Shown here: positions 50,780 through 61,456 of the stretch, piece by piece
Numbering within the stretch: the stretch's first letter is position 1
Layout: each line of letters starts with the position of its first letter
Assembly: GCF_018143015.1 (NCBI RefSeq)
Contig: NC_054746.1
Span: forward strand, 17,413,532-17,477,531
DNA length: 64,000 nt
Direction of reading: 5' to 3'
From: Lytechinus variegatus
Taxonomy: Eukaryota > Echinodermata > Echinoidea > Temnopleuroida > Toxopneustidae
Made by a program: the position numbers and the translations under genes
The notes under the pieces: generated by a model
The model's database searches: none
Told to the model about the DNA's origin: nothing
The model's input: only the letters and a program-made list of their open reading frames with translations

Positions 50780-53700
50780 TTAGACGATGCTTGCGTATAC
50801 AGGGTCACCTATTTGAATATACCCAAACGATTCGATAGCTAGGTTGGTTCCAAATAGAGGTGCAGCACCGTAGCGGTTCTTGTCTGGGTCATCAGGGGAT
50901 GCCATCCGGTATCTATATAAGATAAGAGACACAATGATGGTGTGGATAAATATAGGACAGTTTTAGCAACAAGAATAATTGCCGAGAGTAAAATTGCTTG
51001 ATATTTTTTTACATTTTTTTAAATATAGTTTTTAGTTCATATTTATTTGTTTATTTATTCATTTATTTATTTATTCATCTATTCATTTATTGATATATTC
51101 ATTCATTTCTTTATTTATTCATCTATTTATTGATTGATTTATTCATTCATTTATTTATTTCTTCCTTCCTTCAGTTTTTAATTAATTAATTAATTTATTT
51201 ATTTTACATGTTTCATGAGAAATATTGCCGGAAGTATGAAAATGGAATGCAATAATTTCATAAAGAATGGTCGACGAGTAGAAGACAGGGGGCCGTGGAA
51301 GCGGGGGGGGGGGGGGGGCTGGGAGGCTTCAGCCCCCCTCCCATTTTCTCCAAAACCGAGGACAAAAACGTAAAAATGACCATAAATTAAAGTCAGTTTT
51401 CATCAGGAATGGTTGAATTTTCTAGTGATCATGAAAATACTATTATGATGTTATGATAATTCTTACGATTTGAGAGTCTTCAATGGGTCTCCGCTTTCCA
51501 TAAACTTTCCTGTATCAGGGTCAACAGTGGTCTGACGACATCTTTATGATGATACGGAAAGAACAAAAAGGTTATGTTTATATGATATAGTCATACACTC
51601 ATAACAATATTTGTGTTAAATTATATCAGTCGGTGTTCTGAAAGTATACAAATCAAGCACGCAGTTAAGTGTTAAATTCATAGTGTTAGTCTGACACCCA
51701 GTCCCAATTATTTTTACCAATATTTATGTTCTAACCTAATAATATGGTGCATGTTTAACACCCGAGTGTGTGGTTCTCTCAAAACACCGCCTAATGTTCA
51801 TATACACCGAAGTTTATGTTTGGTGTGGTATGTTCTTTCATGAAAGTTTTTCATGAAATTCGCATCTTTCATGGCCAGAAAGCTGTTTGTTTTTAAGTAC
51901 AGAATTTTTATTTTCTTTTCAAATGTAAGTTTATAATGATATTCAAACGGTAAACCATTAAAAAATATTTTTCAGTGCAGTCAGGTATATAAAGATTAAG
52001 AAAATGTGCATTAAAAAAAAATATATGGAAAGAAATATATTACTTTCCAATAAGATACATTGAGCATGTGCAACTATTTGGAGACAAAGGCCTATATCAT
52101 ATCTTTTGACAACAATAAAGGAAAGGATCCTCCTATGACATACCCTAATCTATCAAACAAAGTAACAATGCCACAGATCGTGCTGTTATTTACCTTCCAC
52201 AAAGATGAGTTGTCCTCAACAAAATTTGTTCTCCAATTCTGACATACTTCCATTTGTCCTGAAGGAGAAGAAATACATATTGACATTGTAAGCAATGTTT
52301 TATTTTTTCGTGGCACCTGTAGTGCACTTTAAAATGATATGTACAAAAATATGGTGGATATATATATATATACATGTATAAACACTCTATAAATACGCTG
52401 CCAAATATACATATAAAAAATCTGGACAGTCTATACTTTCATTTCTTATGATGAAGAAGTGCTTACTCCAAAAGCAGAATTAAAAATGATAGAAACAAGG
52501 TAAAGACCCCCTTTTAAACCAAGTAAAAATCAGGTGGTCTTTGCCCCCCCCCCCTTCTTGGGTACCCCTATTTAGTGGTGGGAAAAATATGTCACTTTTT
52601 CAAAGCGAAGACCCTAATGGGATGGCCTTGTCGAATATTCATGGAGAGGAAGAGCGAGTGATGACCCTTTTCCCTTTCTCATTATACTTTTAAAAATTCC
52701 CCCATTCTAAAATTCCAGTTTCGCCCCTGACCAATATCACCTTGGTTTGATATGAAGTTTTATTTGAGTAAGAATCTCACCTCACAGAATGCACTTGTTC
52801 CTTCTACCACGATATTTGGCCTGAAGTTTCTGAGCTGAACTGGTTGGTCTAACTTTGAATTCAAGCTATCCAGCGAAGCAACGCTTAATATATTTACTTG
52901 AGCCAGGTCCTGGTACGCAGACTGGATTAAAAAAAAGAAAGACAAACCAATTAATATTTCACATGTTGTACGATTCAATAGAATAACAGAAATACCACTG
53001 AAATGAGTTAACATAAGTTAACAAAGAGTTCTATACACTATCTATTATATTCTTAGTTCAACATCAGTTTTTGACACAGCTTGGTGTTATATTCAAACTC
53101 TAGGGAGGGGGTTGAGCGGCTGGGTTGATGTTTAAATATTTAAAATGCTTAAATTGAACGGTTATGATTTCAAAGTATTATGGGGGGGGGGGGCTTTGAA
53201 GCGGCGCATGCAGGATTTATTCATAGAGTGGATATGTTATAAAGCGTTTTTACAGTGCATTATATTTGAGGTAAAGTTTATCAAATATTTGTAAACATAA
53301 AGGAAACATGTAATCATAAAAACGACCTCACCCTTTCTCCCCGTTTTGCTTTGCTTCCCCAAAGAGAGTCCTGTGAAAACACCTTTCCTTTGATTCTCTT
53401 TGAATGACGTAGCAGCTTATGACCAGGGGATCCTAGATACTGGCTAAACCATTCATTGGCTTCATGACCACAATCTTCACCTTCAATCATCAGTCGCCAT
53501 AACCTGTGGATTAGTATTAAATGGTAAAGATGTGAGCGAGTGGAAGTGACAAAACTAATAATGTGCATGTTATCAACATAAGTATAAGTGTAAGTATTTA
53601 TTTATTGTCCATAATTGGACATTCTAAATACTTAAAATGAGACAAGACTTCAGAAATAATCACGGACAAACCCTCATACACGCATACGCACACCCACCAA

Positions 53701-55278
53701 CATTTTCACCTGCACACACATACACACACACACACGCACACCCATACTTTCCCACTAAATCATCCCGAGCACACACGTACCCCTCACAAACTCAATTGAA
53801 AATACACACAATCCCCCACATCCACACACACACACGCACCCTCCCACTCCCACGTACACGCACGCACACACACAAACTCACACTCGGCCCATTACGACCA
53901 GATTCGATCACCCACACCCATCTTCACATTTGAATGAAACAATTAGATGGTAAAACTTTCATGACGTGAAATCGATAAATGGAGCAAGGGAAGAACCGAT
54001 GCGTGGCAAATTTATTCATCATTGTGTATAATTCCGTTAGTGAACTGCCAATCATATCTTTGATATCGATATGGTTCAATTTTAAATACTATAATCTGCG
54101 TTTCAGGGAATGACACGTTAAGCTATCAGTAAATATTATTTACTCCTGTTCAAAATGTGGATATTTCTAACCCCAAACTATGTTATAATTATGGTGCTCA
54201 AAATATTCAAGCTACGTACTTAACATTACAGACGGGTCCGTTTTGATCTCTGAGAGGAACTGTAAGTGTTGTCATACCAGGAGCATTAATCAACAAACTC
54301 TCCTTGTCTTCTGAGACACAGGGTGATATCAATGCTATAGATGGCTGCTGTCTCTGGCTCACAAATCGTCCTTCGGGGGAGATGATAATGAATGATCTAA
54401 AAGATTTTTTGGAAATAAGAAAAAGAAGAATTGATAAAAGTAATTCTACATTTGATGGATTGTATCAGTATATGATTGTGAAAATATATCTGAACGTTGT
54501 GTTAGATAAATTAAACCTTGGATGGCGGTGTATTCAAACAAAAACAAATCTTGGCTCGTAGATTAATCTTGTTGATGCTCTGCAAGAGTGACTTATTTTT
54601 TTTCTTCTTAGAAATAGCATATATCACACTGGCACAACCCTACATGACCGACTCTAAGAGCTCTATATAAATATTATTACACAGGTCATCGGATTTTTTC
54701 TTGCCTGCAAACAGTATATGCTTGCTGTCCGCACCATGGGGAGTATTCTAGTAATGAACAATGAAGTCGCTTAATTGACATTTGTAGCAGTCCTACCGAG
54801 ATTTGTTACATTAATGTAATAAAAAGATTCATAGTGTTGGTGACCAATCAGAGACAGGATGATAATCATTTATTAAAGCCATTCAACCGGTTTAAAATTA
54901 CTTTGCTCTTCGATGATTATCTCCGGATTATCTTAAGTTGAATGGAATATTTCTATTATTTGCATACATTATGTCGAACGCCCCCACACAATTTTGATCA
55001 CATGATTTTTTTTTTTTGGGGGGGGGGCAAGGGTATACCCTATCGTCTTACCTATCCATGACTCCATTATTCTTGATTCCAAGAGCAACGCACTCAGCCT
55101 GAGAAACCTCCAATCCTCTACATGATTTGATTGGATGAATAAAGAGTTTAGACACCACTCCAACCTGAGTGAACTTACGTTTTTCTCTCCGTAAGAAGAT
55201 GTATGAGATGCCCAACACACCCAATGCACACGCTACCAGACTACCAAGAACAAGGTTGTTGTTAAGAATCTCAGGCAT
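50780..55278 (-). CDS. MTARC: Mitochondrial amidoxime-reducing component (MOSC-domain molybdenum enzyme), complete, 7 exons
   Basis: Exons, 5' to 3': 55052-55278, 54220-54396, 53332-53503, 52781-52921, 52194-52258, 51467-51541, 50780-50912. All are GT-AG with phases agreeing, giving 329 aa (human MTARC1/2 335-337). The family reduces N-hydroxylated substrates (amidoximes, hydroxylamines) at a molybdenum cofactor, with cytochrome b5 and its reductase, on the outer mitochondrial membrane. Residues 9-29 form one hydrophobic segment followed by RREKRK, the expected N-terminal anchor. The MOSC N-terminal beta barrel starts at FIHPIKSCRGLEVSQAEC. The MOSC core holds EGEDCG, NFRPNIVVEG and RCRQTTVDPDTGKFM; C262 of CGRC matches the cysteine that binds molybdenum. 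The end reads PLFG and IGDPVYAS. The gene is in tandem with the related gene at 58955. It cannot be assigned to MTARC1 or MTARC2, which I believe split within vertebrates. Confidence 0.92.
51020..51205 (+). repeat. (ATTT)n/(ATTC)n simple repeat
   Basis: TTTATTTATTCATTTATT runs in the last intron of the complete MTARC gene. A G16 run follows at 51303-51318. Confidence 0.9.
53670..53905 (+). repeat. CA-rich simple repeat
   Basis: CACACACACA interspersed with CGCA and CCCA, in intron 2 of the complete MTARC gene. Its Thr/His-rich frame is not coding. Confidence 0.85.
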
Positions 55279-57365
55279 GGTTGGATTCCAATGGCATGTG
55301 AAGGAGGGAACCGGGAGGAAACAGCTTCACTGGTTATGTAGGAGAATAAAAATAAAAAAAAATTAGTATGCTATGATCATACTAAACATTACTCACTGTA
55401 CTTATTTATGAATAATGAAAATTGGTACACCCGTAGGTACCTATTTCAATTTTTTTCAATTTCAATTTATTTCATTTTCAACAGAAAAAAGTAAAGTGAT
55501 CGAAATAATTCCAATGAACTTATACAGACAATATAAATATATTGAAGCATGTTCAATATATGATATTTTCTATAAGTAAAACAAAACAAAGTATTATATA
55601 TAAGCAAAATATCATAAACATATTTCTTCCCTGCTTTTTAATAATACCTGATGAAAACTTTCCAATAAGATTTAAAATCACCTAATAATGGTATAAAAAA
55701 AGATCATTATCAAATATGCAGTAGAATAATCTAAAATAATTGTCAAAATATCTCAAAAAAGAAGAAAATTTAAACATGTAATTACCTAGATTACCTAGCC
55801 TAGATTACTGCAGAGGGTAAAGATCCTTGAACTAGAAATAGTTAGGTTCGAAGTCTCTGTTTGCTCTTAAGATAATCATATCAGAATTGTCTGTTAGGTA
55901 GTTAGTATTACAATAGAATGTGTGTTATACGGCCCATAAAGGAAACTACACGGTCAAGGGTTTGATTGTGCTGGCATCATAATATTCACAGGAAATTACT
56001 GATAGTATTAAAAGCCCCATTAGAGAGTCAAATTAAATTGTAAAACTGACATTGACAATGTGCTTAAACGATAAGCGCTTCAATATAAGGGCATTTTTTT
56101 TCTTGTTCTTTTGCTTCTTCGTGTTCCTGTTGCTCATCTTATCTTCTTTCTCTTTCATTCTTTCTTTCTTCTTATTCTTCGGCATCTTCTTCTTTTTTAG
56201 GGCTTGCTTTTGAAAACCTGCCTTGGTCATTAAATTACATTTTATTAGTACTGCTGGCCATCATTCGATGGAAATCATGTCCATTAGTTGTTTAGCTGGA
56301 CATTAGATCAATTACACTTGGAGTACAGAAATGCAAAAGCAATAAGAGTAAGATGATAATTAATCTAAAGATTAACCTAAAACGATATAGGCATTCGATG
56401 CATTTACAGAAGAAGAAAACACGCACACTTAAAATGGTTCGCAACATACTGTCCACTATGTTGGGTAATGAATGTTGGTAAAAAGAATTATGGGAACTAA
56501 ATTCATTACCCAATTATTAGTATTCATTACCCAATTTGGGCAAATTTTAACCAATAGTTGTGTGGATCGACAGTATGTAGCACAGGGTTGGTTAAGTTGG
56601 GCACTTTTTGCCTATTCGTATCAACATAACAATGTTTACTTACAATTTCTACAAGTTTTCAAACGTCCAAAACGCAGGTCTTCATTCTACCAAATTAAAG
56701 CTGAATATGTTCTTGAACAAATATATGATGTTTCTGCTCGTTATTCCATGGATAAGGTCACTCCAGAAAACAAACAAAATAAACCGTTGTTTAGAGGCAC
56801 GACGGACCCCTGTCCTGTGTTGGCGGATTTGACCATGGACCTATTTAATACATATAGGTCCATGATTTGACAATACCTATAGGATTGTCCGTATCCCGAG
56901 TACACACTTCCTATAGGCTTTGTTATCACTGAATTGGAGTCTATTATGAACACTACAGCCCCGGACTACAGCATAATCTAAGAAAGTAAAAATCGATGAC
57001 GAGCTGCTGCTTTCAAGTTTAAGAATTGAGCCTTACATCTCATACGAATGAGGCGTACTAGCTCCTCTTCATTATACAATGAATAATGGAAAGGCAGTCC
57101 AGTGTAATTGTGTATGTGTGAGTTTAGATACAAATTATATGTTTTATTTCCTTTGAGCGAAATCAATTTTCAACACAAAGGAATTATTGCTTTCCTATAA
57201 CGGATTTTCACAATCATCACCCCTCTCTCTATAATCATTGAACCGTGCAGGTTGCCTCTATACAAAAATACCTTTCAGCGTAAAAATAATCATTCTTTCA
57301 TATTGGCAGATCATCAAATCATATTTCTTCATATCTTACACACATTCCACATGTACCCTCTCCCA

Positions 57366-57567
57366 CACTCGCGGATCCAGTGGGGGGGGGGGGTGGTTAT
57401 AACCGGCCCATGCCCCCCCCTTGAGAGGTACAATTTTGTAATGCAAAAATGCCGTTAAAACAGAATTGTGCCCCCTCCCCCCTTGAAAATGAAGACTTTT
57501 TTTGCTTGCAAAATTTTTGCTCGGGAAAATGTGCCCCCCCTTCTGGAAAATCCTGGATCCGCCCCTG
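57366..57567. mobile_element. MITE with GCGGATCCAG inverted ends
   Basis: GCGGATCCAG (57371-57380) and CTGGATCCGC (57553-57562) face each other, with G12 and C7 runs inside. CAGGGGCGGATCCAG is also the start of the element at 61457. Confidence 0.55.
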
Positions 57568-58624
57568 CCGTCTCACATGCACTTACATCTCTCCCCGTCT
57601 CCCTCTTTATTCATCCTTCTTCCAGTTTCTCTATCTCTCGACTTCGGCCCCCTTCCGCACTCCATCCCTCTCCGAAGGCTCTTATACTCTGACACACTCT
57701 CTCCAAAACAAAGGAGAATAAAAATCATGGAAACAAAAGGGAAGCATGATTCAGCTTCTCCTGAGTTTATTAATCCCATTTCCTAATAAATGTTTAATCT
57801 ACTTGATTGCTGATAATAAATATCGCCACAAAATAAAATCTAAATTTGGCATATACTTTCGCCAAACGGTGCAGATCAAGATCATTAGTCATTTCAGAAG
57901 CATTCTAGCTATGACTTTCGAATACATTCTTTTGTCAAATAAAAAATGGAAATCATTGTCAAAATCCATCTTTCATGACATTATAAATAGTTCAACATTG
58001 TGAAATCATTTTCCAATTCTGTGACGTAATGTAAAGAAAGTTGGTTCCAGAAATTTTTATTTGACCAGTGATGTATTTCATTACAGTCCCTGGAAGATTA
58101 CACAAAACTTTAAAAGTCAACCAGGGTGACGAGATAATAATGCATAGGATTATCATCAAGTCGACATAATCTCAGCAAAATGATAGAATAAAGACGACGT
58201 GATAAGTTCTGTCATCTCGCCAAGTCGGTCAAAGCAAGGAAAAAAAAGTTGATCTCGCCAAACGAGAACATGGTACGTTCTCGTTAACCCGACCTGGTCA
58301 AACAAAAGTTCCTGTCTCATCAAATTGACTTAATCAAAACCAGAAAACACAAGCTCCAATATTTCAATCACACCCCCCTTTACATAGGGAGACATGAAAG
58401 ACAACGAATCAGCATCGTTATCTTTCGCCCCCATCAAGTCAACTTGATGAAGGAAAAAACGATCCAAAAAAAAAAACATAGGAAATGTATTGTCAAATGT
58501 CCTTTATGACAAAGAACACCCCAGAAGTCTTTGTCGAAAATTGGTAAATCAAATAGCAGTGTCGCCTGGACTCTGGACGTCAGCTCCGAAACTGTCGACG
58601 GGCTTTTCAATCCATTTATCGTGC

Positions 58625-58630
58625 TTTATT
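58625..58630 (-). terminator. Possible poly(A) signal of the second MTARC-like gene
   Basis: AATAAA on the minus strand about 325 nt past the stop at 58955. Assignment is by position only. Confidence 0.3.
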
Positions 58631-58954
58631 GAATTTATTCGGCGTTGAGGAAGCGAAATCTCTCATTTATCTCTCGTCCTATATAGATGCATCCTTAACC
58701 TTCTATGGCTTTATATCAACTTCTAAAATAGATCGCCATTCAGAATTAGCTTCAAAGATCACTAAAACTGTTGCCATGCACATGGACCTACTACTAGTTC
58801 ATGCCACACAGCTCGTGTCAATGTGATTTTCTGTAGACTTCCATGCATCATACCAGAATTTATGAGACCTAATTAAAGTCAGTAGAAGTCATAACTACAG
58901 CTAAGTGATGTCGAAATACGAGTTTGGTGAGTTAAGAGATACTGACTCCTGATT

Positions 58955-60964
58955 TTAGGTCAAGCTTGCATAGACAGGGTCCCCGAGCCTGATGGAACCA
59001 CGTGATTCGATAACAAGATTGATGCCAAACAGAGGAGAGGCACCATAGCGATTCTTGTCTGGATCATCATCGGAAGACATCCGGTATCTATGATAAGAGA
59101 TATTAATAAATAATAAAACTTATTTGCGTTACTTTCATTATACACAGGCATATACAGTTTGATTGTCATATAGAGCTTCAAAAAGACATGATGCAATACT
59201 TAAGGGGCGATCACACATCTCTCGTTTAGTTGGCGGTTGTATAGGTTTGTACCCGGATCAGAGCCCTCTATTTCAGAGTTTGGCAATTCCGTTTTGTGTT
59301 GGTTGCTATGTTAGGCAAGCGCCAATCAAATTAATTGCAAACGCTGTCACCCACTATTTGCAAAATTGGCAAAATTCTGTATGATAAAGGCTCTGATAGG
59401 ATCCAACTCCGGGGGCAGATCACCGCTTCGAACCACTGTCTCAGTTCTGCGTGGTTATTAGCTGGGTGTTAATTGACCTAGGAGTTTATTGACAAGAAAA
59501 TAGGTGTCCTGAGGGGAAGTGTCCTGATATGGATATTTTATGATATACTTACGATTTGAGAGTCTTTAACGGGTCCCCACTTTCCATAAACTTTCCTGTA
59601 TCAGGGTTTACAGTGGTCTGACGACATCTTTAAAACAGACATGAAATAAATAATTTTCACATAAAAATACAAGAATTCGTGCATTGTTATTACGAAAAAA
59701 ATGTAACATCAAGTTTAGATCCATCACCTTAAAGGGAAAAAACATACAGTAATTTTCTTGGTCGATATCAAACATAATAAAAATGCATGATATATATATG
59801 TAAACACAAATAACTTCAATTGACAAAATTCTTTATAAGTATAACAATGATAAAAATATGTCAAACATGCACTACCGCACCCACGTTACCGAAATGTAAA
59901 AGGAAAGACATACACGAAATAACTGACACCAGTATTTCTTTGATCTTTTTTTTTAAATATTTTCTTCGGTACTGGCCTTCACGCAAGCTGAATTTCACTC
60001 GAGTCATCATAATGCATGAATTATGATGGATGTGATGTGGAAGTATATTTTGAGGGTGGGGGACATTGCTCTTCAGAGTCATCGGGGGCCTGTGAATATC
60101 ACCTCCCCACAATATTCACAACAACGATCTAAATATCTTGATGGAAAGTTAATTTGGGGGTATAAGTATTTAAATGAGCACAAAACTTGTCTTTAATGTT
60201 TTTTTTTTCCAAATTATGCTTATGCGTTTTGACGTACCTGTAACAACGATGTGTTTTCCTCAAGGACACATCTTCACCAATTCTCACGTATTTCCAGTTG
60301 TCCTATTCGAATAAAGTGTGTAAAACTTTTCAATCGTACGTTAGATAATTATCATGTTAAATGGTCTTCAGAGTTACATTACAATGGATGAATGCAAGTT
60401 TATAAGCACATTCCTTAATTCAGGTGTTGCTGGACAGTTTTAAGGGGGGGGGGGGTGGCTGGTCATGCAAAAGAACAACAAACAAAAAATAAAACCACAA
60501 ACATGTGGTAATTTTTTTACTTTTTTATACGTCATTGAAACAAAAGTGGGTGAGCTAAAGCCCAGCCCCTAATTCCGCGGCAAGTAATATTGCGTGACTG
60601 CAGAAGGCCTATTCATTCAGTTTATTATAAGAAGAACCATAGAACCATTTATCTAAGTTATATCACTTGTATATAATTTGGTCATGAGTAGGTATCTGAC
60701 GTGTCTTTAAGGAATTGAGAAAGTTACTTAAACTTGAAACCTGACTGACTATTATTATTCAGCTATTGAAACAAATAAAGATAATTCCCAGTTTAAAAGA
60801 ATATATATATCGAACCTATATACCTCACCGAACGCAGGTGTTCCTTCTACGACAATGTTTGGTCTGAAGTTTCTAAACTGAACTGGTTTTTCTAACTTCG
60901 AATTCAGGCTATCCAGGGAAGATACACTTAAAATGTTGACATGAGCAAGGTCCTGGTAAGCTGA
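58955..60964 (-). CDS. MTARC: Second MTARC-like gene, 3' part only (last four exons)
   Basis: Exons: 60824-60964, 60238-60302, 59553-59627, 58955-59087. Their lengths (141, 65, 75, 133 nt) and phases equal exons 4-7 of the complete copy at 50780-55278. The first exon differs at 7 of 47 residues, so the two are clear paralogues. The molybdenum-binding motif is kept as CYRC; RQTTVNPDTG replaces RQTTVDPDTG. The protein ends GDPVYASLT. The upstream exons, with membrane anchor and MOSC N-terminus, must lie beyond the window end, because 60965-64000 shows only repeats. Nothing suggests it is broken. Confidence 0.9.
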
Positions 60965-61456
60965 CTGAAGGAAAAAATATCTATCATCATTTTTTATTAC
61001 GGTTATACAAATTATACAAACGTATATACAATAACAACTTTTATGATCCCATAGAATAAAGAGTGACCGAGACAATTCATTTGTAACATTATAGGCCTGT
61101 AAACTTTGTAACATTTAAATAAAAATGGGGTTTTTCTGCACGCGAAGCAAATTAACATCATGATCATAAATGCATCCCGAAATATATAGGAATTTATATG
61201 TTAATATATCATCGAAGTTTATAAAAAAAACCTACTAAATATCAAATAAGAGACATCTTATCTAATGATCATATTGTAATTCTGTAAAAGTCCTATTACC
61301 ATACGTACTGGGCACTATTTAATGATCTCGAATAATCACCAACGTTTTACAGTAATTACGTGCAAAAAACATGAATGTTCTACATGAACACCATCCTTAT
61401 TTCTTGCTTAGTATAGAAGATAGACATATCATGTGTTAACCATGCGTGTTACCAAC

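Larger units (their letters stand above)
55279..58954. other. Spacer between the tandem MTARC genes
   Basis: Contains a small MITE (57366-57567), a hairpin (56834-56864, 11-bp arms), and a CATCAAGTCAACTTGATG palindrome near 58431-58448. A 132-codon open frame at 56472-56870 resembles nothing known. No gene was called. Confidence 0.5.

Noticed and set aside
53637-53933. 98-codon Thr/His-rich frame
   Set aside because: It reads through the CA-rich repeat in an MTARC intron.
56472-56870. 132-codon plus-strand open frame between the MTARC genes
   Set aside because: No recognisable domain, and the DNA contains hairpins and repeats; kept only as an unexplained open frame.
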